The notes under the pieces are model-generated. The model was given only the letters and a program-made list of their open reading frames with translations. It did no database searches and was not told the origin of the DNA. A DNA stretch of 64,000 nt from JAYSYM01 sp964543475. GTDB lineage: Bacteria; Bdellovibrionota; Bdellovibrionia; Bdellovibrionales; JAMPXM01. Positions 34,190-42,387 of this stretch are shown in pieces (within the stretch, counting starts at the first letter, position 1; every line of letters begins with the position of its first letter). The position numbers and the translations under genes are program-made. Location: NCBI GenBank assembly GCA_964543475.1, contig CAZIYJ010000002.1, positions 418,014-482,013 on the forward strand, read 5' to 3'.

Positions 34190-34816
34190 TTATCGAGAGT
34201 AGTATTCAACGACCATATTCTCTTCAACCGGAAGAGTAATATGTTCGCGGCTTGGTACGTCTTTAATCGTACCTTTGAAAGCCCCGTGATCAGCTTCTAA
34301 CCAGCCCGGAATTTCACGTCGTTTAACGTTTTCCACAGCTTGCATAACTTTCGCAATCGCGCGGCTAGCTTCACGAACCTCAACTACGTCGCCTTTTTGA
34401 ACGATATAGCTAGGGATGTTAACTTTTGAACCGTTAACGATGAAGTGATCGTGCTTCACAAGTTGACGTGCTTCACGACGTGAAGACGCGTAACCAAGTG
34501 AGTACACAACGTTATCTAAACGCATTTCTAAAAGTGCGAGAAGGTTTGTGCCAGTAACACCTTTACCGCGGTCAGCTTCTTGGAAGTAACGACGGAATTG
34601 TTTTTCCATGACACCGTAGTAACGCTTAGTCTTCTGCTTTTCACGCAACTGAAGCGCGAATTCAGAGAACTTAAGACGAGATTGTCCGTGTTGTCCCGGT
34701 GGGTACGGACGACGCTCGAAAGAACACTTATCAGTGTAACAACGATCGCCCTTTAAGAAGAGCTTCATGTTTTCTCGGCGACAAAATTTGCAAACGCTTG
34801 TAGGAACGCAACTCAC
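34190..34816 (-). CDS. rpsD: Ribosomal protein S4, zinc-binding form
   Basis: A primary 16S-rRNA-binding protein of 208 residues. Four N-terminal cysteines (C9, C12, C26, C31) indicate the zinc-binding C+ form. The S4 RNA-binding domain is at about 96-160 (RLDNVVYSLGYASSRREARQLV). S4 often represses its own operon, but I could not define a target here. The gene lies 12 bases after rpsK and before rpoA. Confidence 0.97.
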   Translation of the reverse strand: MSCVPTSVCKFCRRENMKLFLKGDRCYTDKCSFERRPYPPGQHGQSRLKFSEFALQLREKQKTKRYYGVMEKQFRRYFQEADRGKGVTGTNLLALLEMRLDNVVYSLGYASSRREARQLVKHDHFIVNGSKVNIPSYIVQKGDVVEVREASRAIAKVMQAVENVKRREIPGWLEADHGAFKGTIKDVPSREHITLPVEENMVVEYYSR

Positions 34817-34828
34817 AGAAAATACTCC

Positions 34829-35215
34829 TTAGATTCTTCGTCTTTTAGGTGGGCGGCAGCCGTTGTGCGGGATCGGTGTCGTGTCACGCATAGTTGACAC
34901 GCGAATGCCAGCTAGTGCGATTGAACGAACTGCAGGCTCGCGACCCGCGCCTGGTCCCTTAAGGAACAAATCAACTGAACGGATACCTTGCTCCATCGCT
35001 TTTTTAGAAACATCTTCCGCAGCAGATTGAGCTGCGAATGGAGTTCCTTTACGGCTACCTTTAAAACCAAGGTGACCTGCTGATGACCATGCGAGAACTT
35101 CGCCGGTTGGATCAGTGATAGAGATGATCGTGTTTCCGAAGCCGGCAGCAACATAGCAGTTACCGTGCGATACAGCTTTTCTAACTTTTTTCTTAGCGCC
35201 TTTTTTAGCAGCCAT
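34829..35215 (-). CDS. rpsK: Ribosomal protein S11
   Basis: A 128-residue small-subunit platform protein. It shows the conserved core ITDPTGEVLAWSSAGHLGFKGSRKGTPFAAQ region and the ending HNGCRPPKRRRI. The N-terminus is lysine-rich. It lies 15 bases after rpsM. Confidence 0.97.
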   Translation of the reverse strand: MAAKKGAKKKVRKAVSHGNCYVAAGFGNTIISITDPTGEVLAWSSAGHLGFKGSRKGTPFAAQSAAEDVSKKAMEQGIRSVDLFLKGPGAGREPAVRSIALAGIRVSTMRDTTPIPHNGCRPPKRRRI

Positions 35216-35230
35216 ATTACGTCGAGCTCC

Positions 35231-35605
35231 TTAAACAGCTTTTTTCTTGTTAGCGACCGTTTTGCGAGGGCCTTTACGTGTGCGAGCATTCTGACGAGTG
35301 CTTTGTCCACGTACTGGTAAACCTTTGCGATGACGAAGACCACGGTAGCAACCAAGATCCATCAAACGTTTAATCGCGAGACCAACATCACGGCGTAAAT
35401 CGCCTTCAACTTTCCATTGAGATTCCATCACGTCGCGAATTTTTGCGATGTGTGCATCAGTCAAAGCATCAGTGCGAAGAGATTCTTCTAAGCCAGCTGA
35501 TTCCATGATTTCATTTGCGCGAGTTTTGCCAATACCGTGGATGTACTGAAGCGCCACTACAACGCGCTTGTTACGAGGTAAATCTACACCTGCAATACGA
35601 GCCAT
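35231..35605 (-). CDS. rpsM: Ribosomal protein S13
   Basis: A 124-residue head protein that contacts L5 and the tRNA. It begins MARIAGVDLPRNKRV and ends in the basic tail RTRKGPRKTVANKKK that reaches the decoding region. It starts 3 bases after rpmJ, so the two are coupled. Confidence 0.97.
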   Translation of the reverse strand: MARIAGVDLPRNKRVVVALQYIHGIGKTRANEIMESAGLEESLRTDALTDAHIAKIRDVMESQWKVEGDLRRDVGLAIKRLMDLGCYRGLRHRKGLPVRGQSTRQNARTRKGPRKTVANKKKAV

Positions 35606-35608
35606 TGC

Positions 35609-35722
35609 CTAACCCTGCCTTTGCTTATGCTTGGGATTTTCACAGATCACGCGCACAACGCCTTTGCGCTTGAGCACTTTACATTTGTTACAAATTCTTT
35701 TTACTGATGCGCGAACTTTCAT
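35609..35722 (-). CDS. rpmJ: Ribosomal protein L36, zinc-binding form
   Basis: A 37-residue protein. It reads MKVRASVKRIC, then KCKVLKRKG, and ends KHKQRQG. The zinc ligands C11, C14, C27 and H32 are present, so this is the C+ form. It lies just upstream of rpsM, its usual place, and about 143 bases after adk, with a candidate promoter between them. Confidence 0.95.
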   Translation of the reverse strand: MKVRASVKRICNKCKVLKRKGVVRVICENPKHKQRQG

Positions 35723-35820
35723 TAATCACTCCGCTACTTTACGAACTATTTTGCTAGGCAAAAGTTGTCGAAAAATAGAAAAATCTGGCTTGAAGAGCCG
35801 ATATAGTTAACATCGGGCAT

Positions 35821-35848
35821 AATCTAAGTCCAGAGCTTTCCTTGACAA
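35821..35848 (-). promoter_or_regulatory. Candidate sigma-70 promoter for the rpmJ-rplQ genes
   Basis: On the minus strand TTGTCA (35848-35843) is separated by 16 bases from TAGATT (35826-35821), giving a start about 90 bases before rpmJ. The match is moderate; the gap between adk and rpmJ is the only sizeable one in this part of the operon. Confidence 0.4.
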
Positions 35849-35865
35849 CTTCGGCTCTTACCTTT

Positions 35866-36516
35866 TCAGGCCTTTTCGGGCCGAAGGCTCTTTTGAAGCC
35901 TCTCAAAAACCTCTTTTTCAGTTCCGGTTCCTTGGATCTCAGTTAGCGCCCCCGCCTTTGAGTAGTACTCCTTAACTGGAGCTGTACTCTTGTCGTAAGC
36001 CTCTAAACGAGCTCTGATGACATCTTCCTGGTCATCTTTTCGCTGCACTACCGCTCCACCGCAATTATCACAGATTCCAGCCTTTTTTGTAGGCTTTGCA
36101 TCAACGTGATAAACCGCTCCGCATTTTTCACAAACCCTGCGGCCTGCGAGTCTTCTAGTAAGGTCGCCTCTCGGCACCTCAAAAGAAATTGCTCTATCAA
36201 GCTTCAGCTTCATTCGGCTCAAAAGAGCGTCGAGAGCTACTGCTTGCGGAACCGTTCGGGGAAATCCATCTAAAATGAAAGATTTTCCACCTAAACCAGC
36301 TAAAACTTCCTCTACCAATCCGATCGTCACTTCATCAGGGACAAGCTGTCCTTGATCCATAAACGACTTAGCTTTTAAGCCAAGCGGAGTCTTCTTCGAA
36401 ACTGCCTCTCGAAAGAGGTTTCCGGTGCTGATGTGCTGCATCCCCATCTGCTCTACTAAAAAAGCAGATTGGGTACCCTTGCCAGCGCCGGGTGGTCCGA
36501 AAAGAAGAAGGTTCAT
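35866..36516 (-). CDS. adk: Adenylate kinase with zinc-type LID
   Basis: It interconverts ATP, ADP and AMP. The 216-residue long-form enzyme has the P-loop GPPGAGKGT (7-15), the AMP-binding ILDGFPRT region (81-88) and a zinc finger in the LID (C129, C132, C149, C152). Its start overlaps the secY stop by 1 base. The secY-adk order is common in bacteria. Confidence 0.96.
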   Translation of the reverse strand: MNLLLFGPPGAGKGTQSAFLVEQMGMQHISTGNLFREAVSKKTPLGLKAKSFMDQGQLVPDEVTIGLVEEVLAGLGGKSFILDGFPRTVPQAVALDALLSRMKLKLDRAISFEVPRGDLTRRLAGRRVCEKCGAVYHVDAKPTKKAGICDNCGGAVVQRKDDQEDVIRARLEAYDKSTAPVKEYYSKAGALTEIQGTGTEKEVFERLQKSLRPEKA

Positions 36517-37826
36517 TAAAACTGAACCCGACGGCTACGTACTCGTGCACCCTTCATCCAAGACTCATAACGTTGAGTCATAATGAAAGAACTAATCTGA
36601 CGAGTGGTATTTAACGCCACACCAACCAAGATTAGAAGACTTGTACCACCGAAGTAGAACGGAACATTTAATTCAGCAATGAGCATCGTTGGCAGAATAC
36701 AAATAGCGCTTAAGTAAATCGCGCCACCAACGTTGATGCGGTCCATGACCTTACGAAGATACTGAGACGTGCTGCTACCAGCGCGAACGCCAGGAACAAA
36801 TTTCTGACCCTTTTTAAGGTTGTCAGCCATTTCATCTGGATTCATTACGATATCAACGTAGAAGAAACAGAAGAACACGATCAGCGCTACGAACATGATG
36901 TTGTAGAGCGTACCTGTCGGAGTTAATGAATCGCGAATTGCACCCACCCACGGCGCTTGAATGAACTGCGCCATAGTAGCTGGGAATAAAAGTAAGCTTG
37001 ATGCGAAGATCGGCGGAATAACACCTGATAAGTTAATCTTCATTGGCAAGTGGCTCGCTTGCACTGGCATTTGACGAGCACCTTTTTGAGTTGAGTGAAT
37101 CGGAATGCGACGCTCACCAACTTCTAAGAAGATAATCGCAGCAACTACCAAAACCATGAACAAAAGAAGTCCAATGCCGATCAACATGTTGATCTCTTGG
37201 TTCGCAACTAAAGCCCAAAGATTCGCTGCACCAGCTGGAATTCCCGCTGCGATACCTGCGAAGATGATCATCGAAGTACCGTCGCCGATACCGCGTTCTT
37301 GAATCTGCTCACCTAACCACATGATGAAACAAGTGCCGGCAGTGAGAGTAATGATCGTCATAATTTGGAAAGGAATAAATGCGACATATGGAGAAGCTAC
37401 AAGCGGCTGACCGTTGTGAGCTGAGTTCATTAACCAAGAGCTAATTGCGTAACCTTGGATAACTGCCAAAACCACTGTTCCGTAACGAGTGTACTGAGTG
37501 ATTTTTTTGCGGCCTTGATCGCCTTCTTTTTTCAACTGCTCAAGGTAAGGAACCACTGCAGTTAAAAGCTGGAAAATGATCGAGCTTGAGATGTAAGGCA
37601 TAATACCGAGAGCGAAAATCGAGAATTGGTTAAGAGCTCCACCGGTGAAGGTATTGAAGAGACCCAAAATTCCACCCTGGGTTTGGAAGAAGCCTAATAC
37701 GGCTGCTCCGTTTACACCTGGAGTTGGAATATGTACGCCCAATCGGTAGATCGCTAAAATCATTAGCGTGAAACCGATTCGTCTTCTTAAGTCCTGATTT
37801 CTTGCGATGCTCTCAACTGCTGACAC
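36516..37826 (-). CDS. secY: Protein translocase subunit SecY
   Basis: The 436-residue channel of the Sec translocon with ten membrane spans. It shows the family segment FALGIMPYISSSIIFQLL (plug and second-span region) and RVRSRRVQF at the C-terminal tail. It follows rplO by 2 bases at the end of the spc gene order. SecE is encoded at 61866-62267. Confidence 0.97.
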   Translation of the reverse strand: MSAVESIARNQDLRRRIGFTLMILAIYRLGVHIPTPGVNGAAVLGFFQTQGGILGLFNTFTGGALNQFSIFALGIMPYISSSIIFQLLTAVVPYLEQLKKEGDQGRKKITQYTRYGTVVLAVIQGYAISSWLMNSAHNGQPLVASPYVAFIPFQIMTIITLTAGTCFIMWLGEQIQERGIGDGTSMIIFAGIAAGIPAGAANLWALVANQEINMLIGIGLLLFMVLVVAAIIFLEVGERRIPIHSTQKGARQMPVQASHLPMKINLSGVIPPIFASSLLLFPATMAQFIQAPWVGAIRDSLTPTGTLYNIMFVALIVFFCFFYVDIVMNPDEMADNLKKGQKFVPGVRAGSSTSQYLRKVMDRINVGGAIYLSAICILPTMLIAELNVPFYFGGTSLLILVGVALNTTRQISSFIMTQRYESWMKGARVRSRRVQF

Positions 37827-37828
37827 TC

Positions 37829-38272
37829 TTAGATGACCTCTACAGTACCGCCAGCTTTTTCAATTGCTGCTTTGGCGCTGTCGCTTAGTTTGTGTGCTTT
37901 AACTTTAAGTTTCTTAGTGAGCGTTCCGCCGCCAAGAATCTTGATGCGCCCGTGGCGAATTAATCCAGCTTTGTCCAAAGTCTCTACTGATACTTCACCA
38001 TCGAACTGCTCAAGAGTTCCAACGTTGAACACGTCAAAACGATTTGCGAAGTTATGGTTATTGAAACCAAATTTTGGAAGACGGCGCATAAGTGGAGTTT
38101 GTCCACCTTCGAAGCCCCAGCGAACTTTTCCGCCAGTACGTGCCTTTTGACCTTTGTGACCTTTGCCAGCTGTTCCGCCTAAGCCCGAACCGTTTCCACG
38201 GCCCACTCGCTTACGGTATCCAGTTGCGCCTTTGTTTGGTCGTAATCCTGAAAGAATGTTATCCATTTTCAA
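37829..38272 (-). CDS. rplO: Ribosomal protein L15
   Basis: A 147-residue large-subunit protein. The glycine/lysine-rich N-terminus (GRGNGSGLGGTAGKGHKGQKAR) reaches into the rRNA, and the C-terminal part (KLKVKAHKLSDSAKAAIEKAGG) is typical. It lies 7 bases after rpmD. Confidence 0.97.
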   Translation of the reverse strand: MKMDNILSGLRPNKGATGYRKRVGRGNGSGLGGTAGKGHKGQKARTGGKVRWGFEGGQTPLMRRLPKFGFNNHNFANRFDVFNVGTLEQFDGEVSVETLDKAGLIRHGRIKILGGGTLTKKLKVKAHKLSDSAKAAIEKAGGTVEVI

Positions 38273-38279
38273 ACTCCAA

Positions 38280-38531
38280 TTACTTAGTCACGGCTACATC
38301 TAGGAGATGTTGCACTTTTAGGATCTGGCCACGTGTCGCTGCATTGTCAGCAACGATCGATGAACTGTTTGTTCGGCGAAGACCTAAGCAACGTACTGTC
38401 TCTTTTTGAGTTTCAGTACAGCCGATTAAGCTGCGCTTGAGTGTGACCGTAAATGTTTTTCCGCTTGGAGCTGCTTTCGCAGCTTTTTTTGCAGGTGTTT
38501 TTGCAGTTGGCTTTTTAGTTGTTTGGGCCAT
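38280..38531 (-). CDS. rpmD: Ribosomal protein L30 with an Ala/Lys-rich N-terminal extension
   Basis: An 83-residue protein whose L30 core is about 25-83 (FTVTLKRSLIGCTETQKETV, then LRRTNSS). The first 23 residues, MAQTTKKPTAKTPAKKAAKA and on, are an added low-complexity lysine/alanine stretch; most L30 proteins are about 60 residues. It lies 3 bases after rpsE. The extended start has the only plausible start codon before the core. Confidence 0.94.
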   Translation of the reverse strand: MAQTTKKPTAKTPAKKAAKAAPSGKTFTVTLKRSLIGCTETQKETVRCLGLRRTNSSSIVADNAATRGQILKVQHLLDVAVTK

Positions 38532-38534
38532 CGT

Positions 38535-39017
38535 CTATACCTCAGCCTGAATTTTTTGTTGGCGGAGTTGATTCAAACCATCAAGTGTCGCGCGAACTGC
38601 ATTGTTCGCATTTCGAGTACCAACACACTTAGTAAGAATGTCTTTTACGCCTACTGATTCTAAAACCGCACGAACCGCACCACCCGCGATCACACCAGTA
38701 CCTGGTGCTGCTGGTCGCATGATAACTTTTGCTGCTCCGAAACGACCAACTACTTCGTGAGAGATCGTGCGACCTTCAGTCAAAGTTACGTTACGGAAAG
38801 CTTTCTTTGCGCTTCGGCTTGCTTTACCAATTGCTTCAGGAACTTCACCAGCTTTGCCAGTACCGAACCCAACTTCGCCTGTCTTATTTCCCACTACAAC
38901 TAGTGCAGCGAAAGAGAAGCGGCGACCACCCTTAACAACTTTAGCAACGCGACGAATAGCGATTACGCGCTCTTCGAATTCTGAATTTGATTGCTCTCGT
39001 CCTCTGTTTTCTGCCAC
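38535..39017 (-). CDS. rpsE: Ribosomal protein S5
   Basis: A 160-residue decoding-fidelity protein. It shows the double-stranded RNA-binding fold segment VVKGGRRFSFAALVVVGN and the C-terminal GVIAGGAVRAVLE and NAVRATLDGL segments. It lies 9 bases after rplR, in the standard order. Confidence 0.97.
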   Translation of the reverse strand: MAENRGREQSNSEFEERVIAIRRVAKVVKGGRRFSFAALVVVGNKTGEVGFGTGKAGEVPEAIGKASRSAKKAFRNVTLTEGRTISHEVVGRFGAAKVIMRPAAPGTGVIAGGAVRAVLESVGVKDILTKCVGTRNANNAVRATLDGLNQLRQQKIQAEV

Positions 39018-39026
39018 GACTTCTCC

Positions 39027-39404
39027 TTAAAATTTCAAACCGGCTTCACGAGCACCATCTGCCAACGACTTAATACGGCCGTGGTAGAGATATCCGTTAC
39101 GATCAAAAACTACTGCTTCAATTTTTTTAGCAAGTGCACGCTTTGCGATCTCTTTACCGATCGCTGCAGCTGTCGACTTGTTTGAACCTTTCAGTCCGTC
39201 AACATCAAGAGTCGATGCTGAAACAAGAGTTACACCCTTAGAATCATCGATAATTTGCGCGTACATGTGACGAGCGCTACGGAAAATGCTCAAACGAGGC
39301 TTTTCAGTAGAACCAGTAATCTTGCGACGAATGCGCAATTTCTTTTTAGTGCGCGAAACTTCTTTAACACTCGCGCTTTTCTTAATTGTAACTCTCATCT
39401 TCAT
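39027..39404 (-). CDS. rplR: Ribosomal protein L18
   Basis: A 125-residue 5S-rRNA-binding protein with KPRLSIFRSARHMYAQIIDD and the ending FDRNGYLYHGRIKSLADGAR. A second ATG two codons inside (39398) is also possible as start. It follows rplF after 85 bases, a longer gap than its neighbours, with no clear structure seen. Confidence 0.96.
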   Translation of the reverse strand: MKMRVTIKKSASVKEVSRTKKKLRIRRKITGSTEKPRLSIFRSARHMYAQIIDDSKGVTLVSASTLDVDGLKGSNKSTAAAIGKEIAKRALAKKIEAVVFDRNGYLYHGRIKSLADGAREAGLKF

Positions 39405-39489
39405 CTACCTCTGTCAGCTTTGCTGACCACCGCCGACCCTGGAAATAAACCAGCTACGGCGTATGAGTTTAAACACAAAATTAATCAGC

Positions 39490-40032
39490 TTATTTACCTG
39501 CTGATTTACCCTCTTTACGGCGAATCTTCTCGTCTGAGTACTTCACACCTTTACCTAGGTAAGGCTCTGGTGGACGGAACGAACGAAGTTTCGCAGCAAC
39601 CTGACCAACGAGCGCGCGGTCTGGACCGGTGATCGCGATGTTAGTTTGCTTTTCAACTTTAATTTCAATGCCTTCAGGGATCGCGAACTTAATCGGATGT
39701 GAGAAGCCTAATGAAAGTTCTAATGTCTTTCCGCTCACTGCCGCACGATATCCGACACCAACTAAGTCTAAAGTCTTAGTGAAACCAGTCGTCACACCTG
39801 TAACAGCGTTCTGAACTAGTGCTCGGTATAAGCCGTGAAGTGCACGTGAGTTTTGAGTTTCATCTTTGCGAGAAAGAACGACTTTGCCGCCCTCAAGTTT
39901 CGCAGTGATTTCAGGACGCATAACCACTTTTTGAGTGTGCTTTGCACCTTTAACGATGACTTCGTTCGCCGGTGATATTGTCACCTGAACTTTGTCGCCA
40001 ACTGTAACTGGAGATCTACCTACTCGAGACAT
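39490..40032 (-). CDS. rplF: Ribosomal protein L6
   Basis: A 180-residue protein of two similar domains near the factor-binding centre. It begins MSRVGRSPVTV and carries the signature RPPEPYLGKGVKYSDE near the C-terminus. It lies 6 bases after rpsH. Confidence 0.97.
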   Translation of the reverse strand: MSRVGRSPVTVGDKVQVTISPANEVIVKGAKHTQKVVMRPEITAKLEGGKVVLSRKDETQNSRALHGLYRALVQNAVTGVTTGFTKTLDLVGVGYRAAVSGKTLELSLGFSHPIKFAIPEGIEIKVEKQTNIAITGPDRALVGQVAAKLRSFRPPEPYLGKGVKYSDEKIRRKEGKSAGK

Positions 40033-40038
40033 CTGTAC

Positions 40039-40428
40039 CTACCAAACCGTGCAAAGTAGTTCGCCACCCAAATTGTTTTGGGCAGCCTGGTTACCGCTCA
40101 TGACTCCTCGGTTAGTGCTAAGCACTGCCAAACCGAATCCTGAACGAACACTAGGAATTTTATCTTTAGCTACATACAAACGACGACCTGGGCGCGACCA
40201 ACGATCAAGTGAAGTGATCACTGTTTTGCCGGCTTCGTCGTAACGAAGGTAAACGCGCATGATGCCTTGTTTGCCATCGCGAACTACTTTGTAGTTAGCA
40301 ATGTAACCGGCTTCTTTAAGCACGTTAGCAATACCAACGCGTAATTTTGAACTTGGAATATCAACCTTCTCGTGACGAGCTAGGCCTGAGTTTCGAATTC
40401 TTGTTAAAAAATCTGCTACGCTATCCAT
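40039..40428 (-). CDS. rpsH: Ribosomal protein S8
   Basis: A 129-residue 16S-rRNA-binding protein with MDSVADFLTRIRNSGLA and RPGRRLYVAKDKIPSVRSGFG-type core. It begins 11 bases after rplE. In most bacteria rpsN (S14) lies between rplE and rpsH, and it is absent here. Confidence 0.97.
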   Translation of the reverse strand: MDSVADFLTRIRNSGLARHEKVDIPSSKLRVGIANVLKEAGYIANYKVVRDGKQGIMRVYLRYDEAGKTVITSLDRWSRPGRRLYVAKDKIPSVRSGFGLAVLSTNRGVMSGNQAAQNNLGGELLCTVW

Positions 40429-40439
40429 TATCGCTCCTC

Positions 40440-40979
40440 TTACTTACGGAATGGCATGCCCAATGCTTCAAGTAATGCTTTTCCGTCAGCATCATTTTCA
40501 GCACTCGTGCAAATTGTAATGTTCATGCCACGTACTTTATCAACGCGGTCGTAGTTGATCTCTGGAAACACAATTTGTTCTTTCAAACCTAGATTGTAAT
40601 TTCCGCGTCCATCAAAACCTTTTGTTGGAAGACCACGGAAGTCACGTACGCGCGGAAGCGCTAGGTTCATAAGACGATCCATGAAAGCCCAAGCGCGCTC
40701 GTTACGAAGAGTAACGCGTGCACCGATCGGCATGCCTTCACGAAGCTTGAAGTTTGAAATCGCCTTCTTAGCTTTCGTGATCACTGCCTTTTGGCCCGAG
40801 ATCGTTGTTAGTTCGTCAGCCGCAGTATTGATGAGCTTCGGATTTTGCACCGCTTCGCTCAAACATACGTTGATAACGACTTTTTGAATTCTTGGTACCT
40901 GCATCGCACTCTTAGCATTTAACTGCTTAGTGAGAGCGGGTACGATTTCCTTTTTATAACGTTCTTGCAAACGGTTCAT
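40440..40979 (-). CDS. rplE: Ribosomal protein L5
   Basis: A 179-residue 5S-rRNA-binding protein, with NRLQERYKKEIVPAL at the start and NYNLGLKEQIVFPEI near 128-142. Upstream it starts 13 bases after rplN. In most bacteria rplX (L24) lies in that gap, and here there is no room for it. Confidence 0.97.
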   Translation of the reverse strand: MNRLQERYKKEIVPALTKQLNAKSAMQVPRIQKVVINVCLSEAVQNPKLINTAADELTTISGQKAVITKAKKAISNFKLREGMPIGARVTLRNERAWAFMDRLMNLALPRVRDFRGLPTKGFDGRGNYNLGLKEQIVFPEINYDRVDKVRGMNITICTSAENDADGKALLEALGMPFRK

Positions 40980-40992
40980 AAACCATTGCTCC

Positions 40993-41361
40993 TTAAATAA
41001 CTTCTGGTGCTAGTGAAACGATCTTCACGAATTGCTTTGCGCGAAGTTCTCGTGCAACCGGCCCGAAAATACGAGTACCGATTGGCTCTTTGTTTGCGTT
41101 GATCAATACAGCCGAGTTGTCATCAAAACGGATGTAGCTGCCATCAGCGCGACGAAGTTTGTGAATAGTGCGAACAACAACTGCTTTCGCAACATCGCCT
41201 TTTTTTACTTTTGAATTAGGAAGTGCTTCTTTAATTGAAACAACAATGATGTCGCCAATTGAAGCTGTTCGGCGCTTTGATCCGCCCAACACTTTGATAC
41301 ACATTAATTCTTTGGCCCCAGAGTTATCAGCAACTCTTAGGCGGGTTTGCATCTGAATCAT
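40993..41361 (-). CDS. rplN: Ribosomal protein L14
   Basis: A 122-residue large-subunit protein that starts MIQMQTRLRVADNSGAKEL and contains GDIIVVSIKEALP. It overlaps rpsQ by 4 bases. Its downstream neighbour is rplE, with rplX missing. Confidence 0.97.
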   Translation of the reverse strand: MIQMQTRLRVADNSGAKELMCIKVLGGSKRRTASIGDIIVVSIKEALPNSKVKKGDVAKAVVVRTIHKLRRADGSYIRFDDNSAVLINANKEPIGTRIFGPVARELRAKQFVKIVSLAPEVI

Positions 41362-41675
41362 ACTACTGCCTCTGCTCTCTTACCTTTTTGAACGATTTCA
41401 GCAAGAGCCCAACGCTTAGTTTTGCTAAGCGGACGAGTGTGAACGATGCGAACGATGTCTCCAACTTTCGCAGTGTTGTTCTCGTCGTGAGCTTTGTGAA
41501 CCGAACTACGGCGCATAATTTTGCCGTATTTCTTGTGACGAATCATGCGGTAGATCTGCACAGAAATAGTCTTGTGCATTTTATCGCCAACAACTTCGCC
41601 AACGATTTCAACGCGTCGACCGCGAGTCGATGGAGTTGCTTCTTTCGGAGTAGTTTTTGCTGCTGCTTTAGCCAT
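41358..41675 (-). CDS. rpsQ: Ribosomal protein S17 with an N-terminal extension
   Basis: A 105-residue protein. The S17 core, about residues 21-105, has GEVVGDKMHKTISVQI and VGDIVRIVHTRPLSKTKRW. The first 18 residues (MAKAAAKTTPKEATPSTR) are an Ala/Lys/Thr-rich addition to the usual 80-90 residues. It overlaps rpmC by 1 base and rplN by 4. Confidence 0.95.
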   Translation of the reverse strand: MAKAAAKTTPKEATPSTRGRRVEIVGEVVGDKMHKTISVQIYRMIRHKKYGKIMRRSSVHKAHDENNTAKVGDIVRIVHTRPLSKTKRWALAEIVQKGKRAEAVV

Positions 41676-41977
41676 TACTTACTTCCTCGTTTTGCTGCAG
41701 CTTTTTTCGGGCTGCTCTTTCTTGCGACTTTTGTCTTCGCCTTAACTTTCGGAGCTGCAGTTTTTACTGCTGCGCCTTTAGTTTCGCTCAAAGCCGCATT
41801 CGACGCCGTCGCCATTTTCATGCGAGCGATATCTTTGCGAAGCTGGCGAAGTGCCATTGGGTTAGCAAGCTGACCAAGAGAGTGCTTCATGCGCGCTTCA
41901 AACAACTCAGCTTGCGATTCTTTAACTTTATTTTTCAATTCAGCGGCTGAAAGTGCCGTCACTTCTGAATACTTCAT
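41675..41977 (-). CDS. rpmC: Ribosomal protein L29 with a Lys/Ala-rich C-terminal tail
   Basis: A 100-residue protein whose L29 core is residues 1-63 (ELKNKVKESQAELFEARMKH, then NPMALRQLRKDIARMK). The last 37 residues are an added basic tail (KTKVARKSSPKKAAAKRGSK), absent from the usual protein of 60-70 residues. It starts 2 bases after rplP. Confidence 0.94.
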   Translation of the reverse strand: MKYSEVTALSAAELKNKVKESQAELFEARMKHSLGQLANPMALRQLRKDIARMKMATASNAALSETKGAAVKTAAPKVKAKTKVARKSSPKKAAAKRGSK

Positions 41978-41979
41978 TA

Positions 41980-42387
41980 CTACTCCCGAACCGTGAAGCG
42001 AGTTTTCATTGGAAGCTTGTGAGCTGCCAAACGGAATGCTTCTTTTGCTTGCTCGACAGTTACTCCGTTAATTTCAAAAATCATTGTACCTGGCTTACAA
42101 ACCGCAACCCAAAGTTCTGGGTTACCTTTGCCGGAACCCATTCGAACTTCAGCTGGCTTCTTAGTTACAGGCTTGTGCGGGAACGCACGAACCCAAACTT
42201 TTCCACCACGCTTTACTGAGCGGCTGATCGCAATACGACCGGCTTCAATTTGGCGCGCTGTTAACCACATGTCTTCCATAGACTGGAGACCAAAGTCACC
42301 GAAGGCTACAGTGTTAGTGCGAGCTGCAAAGCCCTTCATTCGGCCCTTGAACTGCTTTCGATATTTTACTCGTTTAGGACTTAACAC
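41980..42387 (-). CDS. rplP: Ribosomal protein L16
   Basis: A 135-residue protein near the peptidyl-transferase and A-site region. The start is best placed at the GTG at 42385-42387, giving the canonical N-terminus (M)LSPKRVKYRKQ after a GAGGCAGG site. An ATG at 42408 would add seven residues. The gene overlaps the 3' end of rpsC by 14 bases. It ends KLPMKTRFTVRE. Confidence 0.94.
   Translation of the reverse strand: MLSPKRVKYRKQFKGRMKGFAARTNTVAFGDFGLQSMEDMWLTARQIEAGRIAISRSVKRGGKVWVRAFPHKPVTKKPAEVRMGSGKGNPELWVAVCKPGTMIFEINGVTVEQAKEAFRLAAHKLPMKTRFTVRE

Noticed and set aside
40429..40992. A frameshifted or unannotated rplX or rpsN in the gaps
   Set aside because: The two gaps are only 11 and 13 bases long, and the flanking genes rpsH, rplE and rplN are complete.
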